The notes: generated from the sequence alone by a model not told the origin. A DNA stretch of 64,000 nt from an uncultured bacterium (GCA_937949615.1 CALEDQ010000030.1:233473-297472); one strand, 5' to 3'; counted from the stretch's first letter, positions 17,340 to 26,673 are shown. A program made the numbers and translations.

Positions 17340-19559
17340 TTACACTGACAGTTTGAAGCCAACCAGGGCCAGAGGCGGAATATCAATAACAATCGACTGA
17401 TCACGATAATGCCAGCCGTGTTTTTCACTCCAGCGGCCACCGAAATTGCCGACATTCGAGCCAAAATACATTTCGCTGTCTGAGTTGAGTACTTCGCGAT
17501 AGTAACCTTCGCGCGGCACACCCAGACGATAACCGGTTCTCGGCACCGGAGTAAAGTTGGCAACGAAAATCATCAGATCATCAGGGTTGTCACCTTTGCG
17601 TACCCAGCTGATCATGCTGCTGTCTGCATCGTCGAAGTTGATCCATTCGAAGCCGCTCGAATCGCAATCTTTGAGGTGAAGAGCCCCTTCACTGCGGTAG
17701 AGATGATTGAGATGACTAACCAGTCTCTGCAAACCTTTGTGTGAATCATACTCGAGCAGATGCCAGTCAAGGCTCTGATTGCTGTTCCATTCGTTCCACT
17801 GAGCAAAGTCGGTGCCCTGAAACAGAAGCTTCTTGCCGGGCATTGTCCACATCATACTGAACAGCAGTCTGACGTTGGCAAACTTCTGCCAGAAATCGCC
17901 GGGCATTTTGTTGATGATGTTGCCCTTGCCATGCACGACTTCATCGTGCGAGAGCACGTAGATGAAATATTCATGAAAGGCATAGATCAACGGGAAGGTC
18001 AGGTTGTTATGATGATAGCGCCGATAGATCGGGTCTTTCTGAAAATACGAAAGCGTATCGTTCATCCAGCCCATGTTCCATTTGAAGGTAAAACCAAGCC
18101 CGCCTTCACTGCAGGGTTTTGAAACCCCGGGCCAGGCTGTCGACTCTTCGGCAATGTTCATGATACCCGGATGTTTTTCCTGGCAGATGCTGTTGAGGTA
18201 TTTGAGAAATTCAATGGCTTCAAGGTTTTCGCGACCGCCATACTGATTCGGCACCCACTCGTCGGCTTTGCGCGAATAATCGAGATACAGCATTGAAGCA
18301 ACCGCATCGACACGCAGACCGTCGATGTGGTATTTGTCCATCCAGAACAGCGCACTGCTGATAAGGAAATTTTTAACTTCATTGCGGCCAAAGTTAAAAA
18401 TCAGTGTCGACCAGTCTTTGTGTTCGCCCTGCCTGGGATCAGCATGTTCATAAAGTGCCGTGCCATCAAATTTGGCAAGCCCGTGGGCATCTTTGGGGAA
18501 ATGTGCCGGCACCCAGTCAAGCAGAACACCAAGGCCTTCCTGGTGCAGGTAATCGACGAAATACATAAAATCTTTCGGGCTGCCAAAGCGGCTGGTGGGG
18601 GCGAAATAGCCGGTTACCTGATAACCCCACGACATGTCGAGAGGATGTTCGGTAATCGGCAGCAGTTCTACATGCGTGTAGCCAAGTTTTTTTGCGTAAT
18701 CTGCGATCAGCGGGGCCAGTTCACGATAGGTCATAAAGCGGTTACCTTCTTCAAGGTTGCGCATAAATGAGCCCAGGTGGCACTCGAAAATCGAGACCGG
18801 CTCGCGTTTCCAGTCTTTCTGAGAACGCACTTTCATCCAGTCGTTGTCTTTCCAGTCATAGCCGCTGATATCATAGATCTTGCTCGCGGTTTTCGGGCGA
18901 ACTTCGGCATAGAAAGCGAACGGGTCGATCTTTTCGAGCAGATGCCCCTGCTGCGTTTTCACTTCGAACTTGTAGTTCTGGCCGGCCTGCAGACCCGGGA
19001 CAAAGATTTCCCAGATGCCGGAGTTACCAAGAGACCGCATTACATGGCGGCGGCCATCCCAGCAGTTAAAATCGCCGACAACGCTGACGCGTTTTGCATT
19101 CGGGGCCCAGACGGCAAACGAAATACCGCCCAGTTTATCCTGATAATAGTCCATATAGCGGATATGGGCGCCGAGTTTTTCGTAAAGCTCATGATGATTG
19201 CCTTCGTTGAACAGATACTGGTCAGTTTCACCAAGGGTGGGCATGAAGGCATAAGAGTCATAAAATTCAGCGCTGGCACCATTGGTGTAATAGCTCTTGA
19301 GGCGATAGGCAAAAACACTGGTGCGATCGAGAATTACCGCCTCAAAAAAACCGGCATCATCGAGCCGGTTCATTTTAAAAGGCATACCATTGGCAATGTC
19401 GATTACTTCGACTCTTTCGGCATCGGGCAGAAAAGCTCTGACTGCTACGCACTTCTTGCCTTTGAATTCGGCAACATGGGCGCCAAGAATCTGAAACGGG
19501 TCGTGATGATCGGTTCTGACAATAGCCTGAATTGCGCTACTGTTGATGATCTGATTCAT
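17340..19559 (-). CDS. glgB: 1,4-alpha-glucan branching enzyme
   Basis: GH13 enzyme that introduces alpha-1,6 branches into glycogen. The 739-residue protein has the N1 and CBM48-type N-terminal domains (DPFQILGAH; SFAVWAPNAKRVSVVGDFN), then the catalytic barrel. Barrel motifs are DWVPAHFP, GLRVDAVASMLYLDY (nucleophile Asp), IAEESTAWP (acid/base Glu) and SHDEVVHGKG (transition-state Asp). The C-terminal beta domain ends in PPLALVGFKLSV. It lies 32 nt behind trxA and is probably cotranscribed with it. No other glycogen genes are in view. Confidence 0.97.
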   Translation of the reverse strand: MNQIINSSAIQAIVRTDHHDPFQILGAHVAEFKGKKCVAVRAFLPDAERVEVIDIANGMPFKMNRLDDAGFFEAVILDRTSVFAYRLKSYYTNGASAEFYDSYAFMPTLGETDQYLFNEGNHHELYEKLGAHIRYMDYYQDKLGGISFAVWAPNAKRVSVVGDFNCWDGRRHVMRSLGNSGIWEIFVPGLQAGQNYKFEVKTQQGHLLEKIDPFAFYAEVRPKTASKIYDISGYDWKDNDWMKVRSQKDWKREPVSIFECHLGSFMRNLEEGNRFMTYRELAPLIADYAKKLGYTHVELLPITEHPLDMSWGYQVTGYFAPTSRFGSPKDFMYFVDYLHQEGLGVLLDWVPAHFPKDAHGLAKFDGTALYEHADPRQGEHKDWSTLIFNFGRNEVKNFLISSALFWMDKYHIDGLRVDAVASMLYLDYSRKADEWVPNQYGGRENLEAIEFLKYLNSICQEKHPGIMNIAEESTAWPGVSKPCSEGGLGFTFKWNMGWMNDTLSYFQKDPIYRRYHHNNLTFPLIYAFHEYFIYVLSHDEVVHGKGNIINKMPGDFWQKFANVRLLFSMMWTMPGKKLLFQGTDFAQWNEWNSNQSLDWHLLEYDSHKGLQRLVSHLNHLYRSEGALHLKDCDSSGFEWINFDDADSSMISWVRKGDNPDDLMIFVANFTPVPRTGYRLGVPREGYYREVLNSDSEMYFGSNVGNFGGRWSEKHGWHYRDQSIVIDIPPLALVGFKLSV

Positions 19560-19591
19560 TTATTGCTCCTGTTCTGAGTGCGAAACTGACG

Positions 19592-19912
19592 TCAGAGAAG
19601 TTTGCTTTTGATCTGGTTTTCGAGTTCTGGCTCAGGAGTTACACCAACCAAAGTGTGCACAGCTTTACCATTTTTGAAAAAAATCAGGGTCGGAATTGTT
19701 GAAACGTTGAAGGTAGCGGCGATATCGGCGGCATCATCAACATTCAGCTTGGCGATCTTTACCTTACCTGCAAATTTGCCGGCCAGGCTGTCGATAATCG
19801 GGCCCATCATGCGACAGGGACCACACCAGGGAGCCCAGAAATCTACAAGAACGCCTCCCTGAAATTCAGTAACTTCAGATTTGAAGTTTTTGCTGCTAAG
19901 TTCGAGTGCCAT
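19592..19912 (-). CDS. trxA: Thioredoxin
   Basis: 106-residue cytoplasmic thioredoxin, the general dithiol reductant. The active site WAPWCGPCRMM (Cys30, Cys33) and the cis-proline loop VSTIPTLIFF are intact, and the length is typical. It has its own promoter and leads into glgB after 32 nt. Confidence 0.96.
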   Translation of the reverse strand: MALELSSKNFKSEVTEFQGGVLVDFWAPWCGPCRMMGPIIDSLAGKFAGKVKIAKLNVDDAADIAATFNVSTIPTLIFFKNGKAVHTLVGVTPEPELENQIKSKLL

Positions 19913-19949
19913 ATTATCCCCTTTCGGTTGGTGTTATCGTACCCCGAAA

Positions 19950-19978
19950 AGAATACACCCAACACGCCATAAATACAA
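19950..19978 (-). promoter_or_regulatory. Promoter of trxA-glgB
   Basis: Read on the minus strand: TTGTAT (19978-19973), a 17-bp spacer and TATTCT (19955-19950), about 40 bp before the trxA start codon. Confidence 0.5.
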
Positions 19979-19989
19979 CTGTAACAGTG

Positions 19990-20481
19990 TCAATTATCAG
20001 CCGTCAGGCTTGCCTGAAAAAATCTTCGACCCGGGCCGGCAGCACCAAAATCGAGAAGATCACCGATACAGCTGTCAGGCTGAAATACCGGGCGACCGAC
20101 AACTCTGCCGTTGCAGATGCGTGCACGCAGCCGCAGCCATTGATAACAGGTATCCTGGGGTGCAAAAACAGTTATCAGCGGGCTATCAGCATCAGAAAAA
20201 TCAATGGTGACAAGATAGCTGCTGTCAGAAAAACTCTCAGAACGGGCTGGTCTCTCAAGAAAATATTGCCGGTTATCCCGGTCATAGCCGGCACCAAGAT
20301 CGGTCAAACGCTCTTCATCTGCCCAGATGCCCGGCAAATCGAGCCAGAAAAGCTGTTCAATCAGCCCAGAGCGAGACTTTGCAAGCGCTTCTGCCGATAG
20401 AGAAAACTGCTCTTCAGCAAAAGGGTCGGCCAACAAAGAAACCGCAGCCAGCAGCAGGAAAATAACCAGAAAATTGCGCAT
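19990..20481 (-). CDS. Secreted protein of unknown function
   Basis: 163 residues with a clear signal peptide (MRNFLVIFLLLAAVSLLA, cleavage about residue 18). The mature part is acidic and aromatic with two cysteines (DTCYQW and RICNGR) that could form a disulfide. No family recognised. The start is supported by GGAGG about 7 bases upstream. It lies 75 nt behind the anti-sigma factor gene on the same strand and may belong to that regulon. Confidence 0.6.
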   Translation of the reverse strand: MRNFLVIFLLLAAVSLLADPFAEEQFSLSAEALAKSRSGLIEQLFWLDLPGIWADEERLTDLGAGYDRDNRQYFLERPARSESFSDSSYLVTIDFSDADSPLITVFAPQDTCYQWLRLRARICNGRVVGRPVFQPDSCIGDLLDFGAAGPGRRFFQASLTADN

Positions 20482-20556
20482 GTTTTACCTCCAGAATTTT
20501 CGTTCTGCAGGTAAATCAAATGAAAAGCCAAAAAGGGAAAAAATAATTTATTTTTT

Positions 20557-21672
20557 TCAGGGCTTACGTCTGAGAATTATGCCAGGGCGATTGCCGGTAC
20601 GGCTTAAATACCAGCCATTGCCATCTGGTGCCCGCCATTCACGCAACTGGGAATTATCGATGTAACCCTTCATGAAAAGTTCATCGAGGTCAATAAAACC
20701 TTCTTCAGCTGCCAGGCCATTACTTTCGAGAAAGTTGAAAATAGCGGCAGCCCGTGGGTCGCTTTTAACTTCTGCTTCTGCTTCTTTTGTGCTGAAAGAA
20801 TCAGCGATTTCACTGCTGACCATGCCGGCAGCTTTTGAAGAGGCAGGCAGGCTGCGCATTACTTCTTTCATTTTTGGCGCCGATGCCATCAGCATGCTCT
20901 CCTGCACACTCTCGTCAGCCTTGCTGTTCACCTGTTCAGCCACCGCGAAATCCGGCTCGTCAGCTGCAATAGAAGGCTCGGCCGGTGCCATGGCAAACTT
21001 TCCTGAAGTACCGGTATTTTCGTCGAGCGAAAAGCTTACCGCACCAGGAATACGTTCTGAAACTGCTGTTCTTCGCTCAGCGGTCAGCTCAACACCTTTT
21101 TCTGCTTTGAGAGCCAGCAGATCATCGGTGAGTTTCGATCTGCCATCGGTCATTTTTTTCAATTCGGGCTGCATGCCGACAGCTGCGCCGGCTGCAACGA
21201 TCGTGGTCGTCGAAGACAGCTTCACATCTGCTTCCGCTCTATTAAACAGCGGGCGTTCAAGCTTTCTGACCTGTTTAAATTCATCTTTGACGATGTATGA
21301 ATGCTGATTGGACTCAGGGCTGAAACCGCGCAGGAAAATTACCGCAGCGGCAAACCCGGTAATGCCGGATGCCAGCGCAACCTTGAAAGTCATGGAATTA
21401 ACAAAAGCACTCAGCTTTTTAACCCAGCCTGGAGTAACCGCAGTGGTTTCTGCCGCGACAATTCGCGGCACCGCCAGTATTTTTCGGGCAACTTCTGCAG
21501 GTACAGGTTCGGAGGCAATTTCTTCAAACCCGTTACGCATCTTCAGCTCATACTTTAAAAACTGGCGACAGGTCGAGCAGGTAGCAAGATGAGCCGAAAG
21601 TTCGGCATTGCTGCCGATTTCATCAGCTTCGGTCATCTCAACAATTAAATTTTTGCTCTCTTCGCAGTTCAT
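20557..21672 (-). CDS. Zinc-finger anti-sigma factor, membrane-anchored
   Basis: 371 residues. The N-terminal anti-sigma zinc finger (zf-HC2 type) has Cys3, His28, Cys32 and Cys35 in the H-x3-C-x2-C arrangement that clamps ECF sigma factors. One transmembrane helix lies at about 95-115 (ASGITGFAAAVIFLRG). The exported C-terminal region of about 255 residues is low-complexity and Ala/Ser/Glu-rich up to about 310, then folds into a short domain ending in NRPGIILRRKP. The start overlaps the sigma factor stop (ATGA), the usual sigma/anti-sigma arrangement. The signal sensed outside is unknown. Confidence 0.85.
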   Translation of the reverse strand: MNCEESKNLIVEMTEADEIGSNAELSAHLATCSTCRQFLKYELKMRNGFEEIASEPVPAEVARKILAVPRIVAAETTAVTPGWVKKLSAFVNSMTFKVALASGITGFAAAVIFLRGFSPESNQHSYIVKDEFKQVRKLERPLFNRAEADVKLSSTTTIVAAGAAVGMQPELKKMTDGRSKLTDDLLALKAEKGVELTAERRTAVSERIPGAVSFSLDENTGTSGKFAMAPAEPSIAADEPDFAVAEQVNSKADESVQESMLMASAPKMKEVMRSLPASSKAAGMVSSEIADSFSTKEAEAEVKSDPRAAAIFNFLESNGLAAEEGFIDLDELFMKGYIDNSQLREWRAPDGNGWYLSRTGNRPGIILRRKP

Positions 21673-22247
21673 ACGTTTTTTTCAAACCTTTTCAACTGAA
21701 TCTTTTCACTCAGCATCTGGTCGAGCCTGAGTCGGGCGTGGCGCACCCGCGTTTTGGCCGTTCCGAGCGGAACTTCCATGACCTCGGCAAACTCCGGTAT
21801 ACTGAGCCCGGCAATATAAACCAGACATACCGCCATGCGGTCGTTTTCTTCGAGACGATCGAGGCATTCGTCGATATATATGACCAGCTGCTGATGTTCG
21901 ATTGCCTCGATCACGCTTTCTTCAACCTGTATTCCAGAATCGATGACATCAGGCAGAATTTCGCTTGGAATCTCGCGCTGCCCTGCCCGACGCCATTCGT
22001 CGATAAGCAGATTGCGGGCAATTCTGAAGATCCAGGTTTTCAGCGAGCCATACTTGAAGGCTTCCCGGTTTCTGAAGATTTTCAGGAATACTTCCTGGGT
22101 CTTGTCGGCAGCCAGATCGGCATTTCGGGTGTTTCTGAGAAAGAACTGATAAACACGGTTGCCGAAAAGTTCATAAAGTCGCTGCCAGGCCTGTTGATCG
22201 CCTGTAATCGCCTTTTGCCACAACTCTTCGGGTTTCATGTTTTCCAT
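21669..22247 (-). CDS. ECF-type RNA polymerase sigma factor
   Basis: 192 residues. Region 2 contains DKTQEVFLKIFRNREAF and the -10-recognising LKTWIFRIARNLLIDEWRR; region 4 contains LSIPEFAEVMEVPLGTAKTRV with its helix-turn-helix. There is no region 1 or 3, so this is a group 4 (RpoE/SigW-like) factor. It is translationally coupled to the anti-sigma gene. The gene starts 34 nt after the coiled-coil DUF2325 gene, so it may be read from an upstream promoter as well as its own. Confidence 0.93.
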   Translation of the reverse strand: MENMKPEELWQKAITGDQQAWQRLYELFGNRVYQFFLRNTRNADLAADKTQEVFLKIFRNREAFKYGSLKTWIFRIARNLLIDEWRRAGQREIPSEILPDVIDSGIQVEESVIEAIEHQQLVIYIDECLDRLEENDRMAVCLVYIAGLSIPEFAEVMEVPLGTAKTRVRHARLRLDQMLSEKIQLKRFEKNV

Positions 22248-22281
22248 AATTGCAAACGCCGACCCATCAGAACAGATTTAG

Positions 22282-23919
22282 CTATTTTTTGAAAGTTTTC
22301 AGGATCTCTTTGCGCAACGAACCGGCGCCACTGTTATGAATCTTGAAAAAATGCTGATGGTCTTTAATACACGGGCGAACCTGGTAAAGCAGCAGGTGTC
22401 CGGCATAACTGGTAACGACGACAGCGAGGTCGCAGCGGCCAACGATCTCGGCAGTTCTTGCCTGGCTGATAGTGTGATAGCCTTCATACCATTCATAATC
22501 TTCATTGGCGACACCGGCCTCTTTGAGAATCGGCAGATAGTGATCGCGGCCGACACCGCCAAAAATCACCACGCGTTTGCCATCAAGCAGCCCTGCCACT
22601 GAATAGGCATCTTCGTCAGGAATCGCATGCAGAGCCTGCAGTTTGCGGGTCAACTCCTGATTTTCCTGATCGAGCTTGAGCATATCTTCGCGCAGTTCTT
22701 CTTCTTCTTTGATTGTTTCTTCAAGCTCCTTGCGGCTGGCGCGAACTTTGGCCTCAGCCGACTGCAGCTGTTTTTGAACCTCGGCCGGATCGAGCCTGGC
22801 AAGTTTCTGCCTGAGTTCTTCGTTCTGGGTTCGCAGGGCACGGGCTTCTGACAGAGCCTGGTCTTTTTCGATGTTGACCTGGTTGATGCGCCGGCGCAGT
22901 TCATCACTCTCTTCACGCAGGTCCTGAATCTTTTCGTGCAGTTCTTCACGGGTCATTTCGAAATCTTTGAGCGAAATGCTTGGCCGCGTCTGATTGAAGT
23001 ATTTCAGAACGAAGTGGTGATGGGTATAAATTTCGAGGATATTGCTGAGATAGTCTTCGTAGGCATCCTGCTTGTCTTCTGTTGGCGGAAATTCATTCTG
23101 AATATCTTCGATAAGCAGTTTGATAAGTTTCTTGCCATCACGGTATGCCTTGTCGAGGTCTTCATAAAAGTTGGGGCGCACCAGATTAAGGTTGCGGGTC
23201 TCATTGAATGCCAATTCAAGATGCCTGAAGCCATCGGCTTCGAGCAGAGCCCAGGCGTGCACCACTTCGGCCTGCGAAATTTCGTAACGCAGATTTCCGA
23301 TTATTTTCTTCAGTTCGGCGAGTCTGGCATCTTCTGAATCAGGTATTGCGCCTTCCTGAAGGCTTTCGCGACAGACGATCTCGATCTGACGGATCAGCTT
23401 TTTGAACGAGGGGTATTCGTCACTGTCGAGAAAAAGAGCTGCAAGAAAGCCCTTGCGCTTGAGAAAGTGCCGCGAGAAAACCCGCTTTTCACCGCCAATG
23501 ACCACATCATATTTTGAACTGCGCCTGGCCTGAACTTTGTGCTTCTGGGTCGAAGGCTCAGCGGCCGCTTCTTTAACCTTGCGCATGCGGTTGATCTTTT
23601 CTTCGATCATGTCGTTAACCAGGCGCGCCTGAACCGGTCCGCCAAGAATGATATCGAGAAGGTCACCGATAAAAAGGGCAAATGAACGACCGGCGCGTTC
23701 ATAAAGACTGACAAACGATTTGTGGAAATCCCAGTATTTGTCGGCTTCGGACTCGCTGCCACGTTCGGCCGGCCGCTCAGTCTTCTTTACGAGATTTTCG
23801 GCAACAGCAGTGAACTTATTGCTGCCGCTCCGGTTGGGGGAAAAGCCTGCCAGCTTTTCGAGCTCTTCGATACTTTTCTGGTTGCGCGAAAAATTCAGGT
23901 CATCGAGGGGATTGATCAT
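22282..23919 (-). CDS. Coiled-coil protein with C-terminal DUF2325
   Basis: 545 residues. The N-terminal 320 residues are mostly helical and unrecognised. A long coiled coil spans about 325-445 (repeated LRE/ELR heptads). The C-terminus (about 450-545) matches DUF2325, a Rossmann-like domain: RVVIFGGVGRDHYLPILKEA, DLAVVVTSYAGH and IHNSGAGSLRKEI. No enzymatic role is established for this domain. It lies between the FHA-GGDEF protein (20 nt upstream) and the ECF sigma gene, so probably one operon. Confidence 0.75.
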   Translation of the reverse strand: MINPLDDLNFSRNQKSIEELEKLAGFSPNRSGSNKFTAVAENLVKKTERPAERGSESEADKYWDFHKSFVSLYERAGRSFALFIGDLLDIILGGPVQARLVNDMIEEKINRMRKVKEAAAEPSTQKHKVQARRSSKYDVVIGGEKRVFSRHFLKRKGFLAALFLDSDEYPSFKKLIRQIEIVCRESLQEGAIPDSEDARLAELKKIIGNLRYEISQAEVVHAWALLEADGFRHLELAFNETRNLNLVRPNFYEDLDKAYRDGKKLIKLLIEDIQNEFPPTEDKQDAYEDYLSNILEIYTHHHFVLKYFNQTRPSISLKDFEMTREELHEKIQDLREESDELRRRINQVNIEKDQALSEARALRTQNEELRQKLARLDPAEVQKQLQSAEAKVRASRKELEETIKEEEELREDMLKLDQENQELTRKLQALHAIPDEDAYSVAGLLDGKRVVIFGGVGRDHYLPILKEAGVANEDYEWYEGYHTISQARTAEIVGRCDLAVVVTSYAGHLLLYQVRPCIKDHQHFFKIHNSGAGSLRKEILKTFKK

Positions 23920-23939
23920 CTGCTGTTCCTCTGTCGATT

Positions 23940-25382
23940 TTAGGCAATCTGATTGCCGCCGCGTTTCTTTGCCATTTTTAGAGCTTTTTCGGCCATCCTG
24001 AGAAGATCTGCCGGCTTTGCAGTCGCCTTCGAACTGCTGGCGATGCCAAAACTGCCGGTAACCTGAATCGATCTGGTGCCGGCCCTGATTTTGGTGTCTG
24101 AAAGATTGGTTTTGAGCTTGGTTGCAACTGTCTTTGCCCCGGCAAAAGGAGTTTCCGGCAGTAACATTGCAAAAGTGTCGGCACCAAAACGGGCTACGAG
24201 ATCATGAATGCGGGTTGCGCTTCTGAAAATCCGGCCCACTTCTTTGAGAACACGGTTACCGTTGGCTTCACCGTGAGTTTCGTTAAGAGCTTTGAAATGG
24301 TCGAGATCCATCAGAATCAGTGAAATATCTTTCTGGTGGCGCTGCGCCCGGCAGAATTCTTCACCCAGACGCCGCATAAACAGGTTCTGGTTGGCAATGC
24401 TGGTGATTGAATCGGTGGTCGCCGAATGAAACATGCGGGTGCGGCTGATAGCCACTGCCGCCTGTGCCGCAAAAATACGCAGCATCTGGTCGGTACGTGC
24501 CGTCATGATGTTACCGCTGTGCTTGGTGTCTATATATAGAACCCCGATATTGGTAGCCATCTCTTTCAACGGAACCAGCGCAACCGAAACGATACCGGCA
24601 TCTTCAGGATTGCGGCCGCGACGGCCAGGCTGTTTAAACCGATGTGATGGGCCAATCATTGCTTCACCGGTTTCAAAACAGCGGCTGACAAGACCGGCGG
24701 TCGCCTGCAGGTCATCATTGATTTCGCCGGGCGCAAAATTCTGCATGGCAACTGTTTCAAGGCGGCTGAGTTCTTCATTGTAGAGCATCAGCAAACCACG
24801 TTCACCGCCGGTTACCGCAATCGCCATTTCGAGAGTGAATTCAAGCAGTCTCGGGAAACTGCCAATCGAGTTCAGGGCATAAGTGACTTCGAGAACTGCC
24901 GACAGTTCTTTTATTCTGGTCACCATTTCGCCTTCGGCCGCTGAAATGGCATTGTAATGCTGGCGGGGAATCTTGCTCTTTATCTGACTGAAACATTTGC
25001 GCACAAAGGTTTCGTTGCTGTTGAGAAAAAAGGGAAAAAGCTTTTCTTCTGCGTTGGCAATAGGAACATCGCCGCCTTCGAGCTGCAGTCTGACAAAAAC
25101 ATCATCAGAAAGCTCGATAAACGCACCCGGCTTAATAATTGCAATAAAACCAGGCTGCACCTTGCTGCCATTAACAATGGTACCGAACGGGCTCTGGAGA
25201 TCCTGCAGGGTGAGAAGGCCGTCTGCGTTATAGCGCAGCTGAATCTGATTGTGGGCGATCCCCATCTTGTTGAGCTGAATATCACAATCGTTGCCACTGC
25301 CGATTATTACACCGTTTCCGTTCAGGCTTGGGCTGCCTTCATAAAGGATCTGCCCGCTCCTGTCAGAGATTACAATTTTCAT
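23940..25382 (-). CDS. FHA-GAF-GGDEF protein with degenerate GGDEF motif
   Basis: 480 residues without membrane segments. An N-terminal FHA phosphothreonine-binding fold (about 1-100; VIIGSGNDCDIQLN, AHNQIQLRY, FGTIVNGSKV) is followed by a GAF domain (about 165-310) and a GGDEF-type domain (about 325-478; SITSIANQNLFMRRL, LILMDLDHFKALNET). The signature loop reads GADTF at residues 400-404 (24171-24185) instead of GGDEF, losing the second Gly and the metal-binding Glu. Diguanylate cyclase activity is therefore doubtful, and a GTP- or c-di-GMP-sensing or scaffold role is possible. It probably heads the DUF2325/sigma operon. Confidence 0.85.
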   Translation of the reverse strand: MKIVISDRSGQILYEGSPSLNGNGVIIGSGNDCDIQLNKMGIAHNQIQLRYNADGLLTLQDLQSPFGTIVNGSKVQPGFIAIIKPGAFIELSDDVFVRLQLEGGDVPIANAEEKLFPFFLNSNETFVRKCFSQIKSKIPRQHYNAISAAEGEMVTRIKELSAVLEVTYALNSIGSFPRLLEFTLEMAIAVTGGERGLLMLYNEELSRLETVAMQNFAPGEINDDLQATAGLVSRCFETGEAMIGPSHRFKQPGRRGRNPEDAGIVSVALVPLKEMATNIGVLYIDTKHSGNIMTARTDQMLRIFAAQAAVAISRTRMFHSATTDSITSIANQNLFMRRLGEEFCRAQRHQKDISLILMDLDHFKALNETHGEANGNRVLKEVGRIFRSATRIHDLVARFGADTFAMLLPETPFAGAKTVATKLKTNLSDTKIRAGTRSIQVTGSFGIASSSKATAKPADLLRMAEKALKMAKKRGGNQIA

Positions 25383-25598
25383 GGCGATTTCCTGAGGGTT
25401 GCTGAATAAACTCGTCTGCAGAATGTCCGCTCTGTCTCTTCTGATCTGTAAAAGGCAATATATGCCCGATGCCGGCCAGACAAAAACAACTCAGCCGTTT
25501 CATGCAGTGTGGTAAGTATACCGGATTTGCCGCAATTTTGCAGCCCTCAGCCGAAAGTTTATAAACAAAACCTGCCGGCGTTTAAAATCTGCCGGGCG

Positions 25599-25877
25599 TC
25601 AGTTTACTCCCGTAGCAATCTGCATCAACTGCTCGGTAGCCTGCAGTTCGATCTGCAGCCGGCGCAGGCGGGCAGCGGTCTGTGCCGCTCTCTCAAGCAC
25701 AGACCGGTCAGGAATTTCGCCACCATGATTGATTGCCTGCAGGCATTCTTCAAGCTGCTGCTCGCAGGGAAGCAGCTCGTCTTCGAGCTTACCGATCTGC
25801 AGGAGCAGAAGATGCCGGTTGAGCTCGGCAGCTTCAATCACCATCAGATTGAGGTTCTCTCTTATTGTATCAATCAA
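25599..25877 (-). CDS. Small helical (coiled-coil) protein of unknown function
   Basis: 92 residues, almost entirely helix-forming with leucine heptads (LNRHLLLLQIGKLEDELL; RLRRLQIELQATEQLM). Size and helical character resemble flagellar or secretion chaperones of the FliT/FlgN kind, but there is no signature and no flagellar gene nearby. It stands between lexA and the FHA protein gene. Confidence 0.5.
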   Translation of the reverse strand: MIDTIRENLNLMVIEAAELNRHLLLLQIGKLEDELLPCEQQLEECLQAINHGGEIPDRSVLERAAQTAARLRRLQIELQATEQLMQIATGVN

Positions 25878-25940
25878 TGTTTTGGCCTGCCTTAAACATG
25901 TATAGATTTGCCCAGTATTTTCGACCCGTTGCCGTCAGTT

Positions 25941-25990
25941 TTTATCGGTGTCTATCCGTGTTCATCCGTGTTCACCCGTGTTCACCCGCG
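25941..25990. repeat. Decamer tandem repeat between lexA and the small helical protein
   Basis: Five consecutive 10-bp units fitting TTYAYCCGTG with few mismatches: tttatcggtg, tctatccgtg, ttcatccgtg, ttcacccgtg, ttcacccgcg. The 140-bp gap around it (25878-26017) has no gene that I can support. Confidence 0.8.
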
Positions 25991-26017
25991 GCCCGTATTT
26001 ATCAGCGTTAATCTTCA

Positions 26018-26641
26018 TCAGAAGCGGCGATATTTGCGCATGACGCCGATAACAATGCCTTTGACCGTCACATCACAATTCTCGACAATGATCGGCGGCA
26101 TGACCGGATTCGAAGGCTGCAGGCGCACCCGACCGCCTTCGCGGTAAATACGTTTGAGTGTCACTTCTTCGTTCTCGATACAGGCGATGACCATATCGCC
26201 GTTATTGGCGCTGTTGCGCTTTTCGACAATGACAAGATCACCGTCTTTGATCGCTTCGTCGATCATCGATTCGCCGCGCACTTCGAGAACAAAGGTTTCA
26301 CCGCGGCCAATCATCGATTCGGGCAGACTGATGGTCTCTGGCACCTCATTGATCTGAATCGGCTGCCCGGCCGTCACCCGGCCAAGAAGAGGCACGTCAA
26401 CGCTGCGGGCCGCCACAACCGTATGCGGTTTAACCGACAGACCGCGCGAACGCCCAGGAAGCGAATCGATATGCCCTTTTTCTACGAGAGTCTTTAAATG
26501 TTTGTGAACCGTGGCGGTTGAAGCCAGACCAAGGCCGTCACAGATCTCGGCTATCGTCGGGGCATAGCCCCATTCGGCAAAAAAACGGCGAATGAAATCA
26601 AGCACAGTGCGCTGCTTCGGGGTTAATGGATCAGGGGTCAT
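26018..26641 (-). CDS. lexA: LexA repressor
   Basis: 207-residue SOS repressor. The winged-helix DNA-binding domain (1-70) includes the recognition region SMALL-type ASTATVHKHLKTLVEKGHI. The self-cleavage site Ala91-Gly92 lies in VTAGQP, with catalytic Ser125 (RGESM) and Lys163 (VTLKRIY) in the peptidase domain. All residues needed for RecA-stimulated autocleavage are present. It is preceded by its own promoter, which overlaps three direct repeats likely to be its operator. Confidence 0.96.
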   Translation of the reverse strand: MTPDPLTPKQRTVLDFIRRFFAEWGYAPTIAEICDGLGLASTATVHKHLKTLVEKGHIDSLPGRSRGLSVKPHTVVAARSVDVPLLGRVTAGQPIQINEVPETISLPESMIGRGETFVLEVRGESMIDEAIKDGDLVIVEKRNSANNGDMVIACIENEEVTLKRIYREGGRVRLQPSNPVMPPIIVENCDVTVKGIVIGVMRKYRRF

Positions 26642-26673
26642 GTCTCGCCTCCGTTCGAACTTTTCACACCTTA

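Noticed and set aside
18777..19577. Long plus-strand frame (266 codons) opposite glgB
   Set aside because: It is the complement of a conserved enzyme gene; composition follows glgB codon structure.
25941..25990. CRISPR array
   Set aside because: Units are 10 bp without spacers, and no cas gene is present.
26651..26660. CGTTCGAACT near lexA as a Gram-positive-type SOS box
   Set aside because: It lies between the -10 and the start codon and does not fit CGAAC-N4-GTTCG; the 11-bp repeats are a better candidate.
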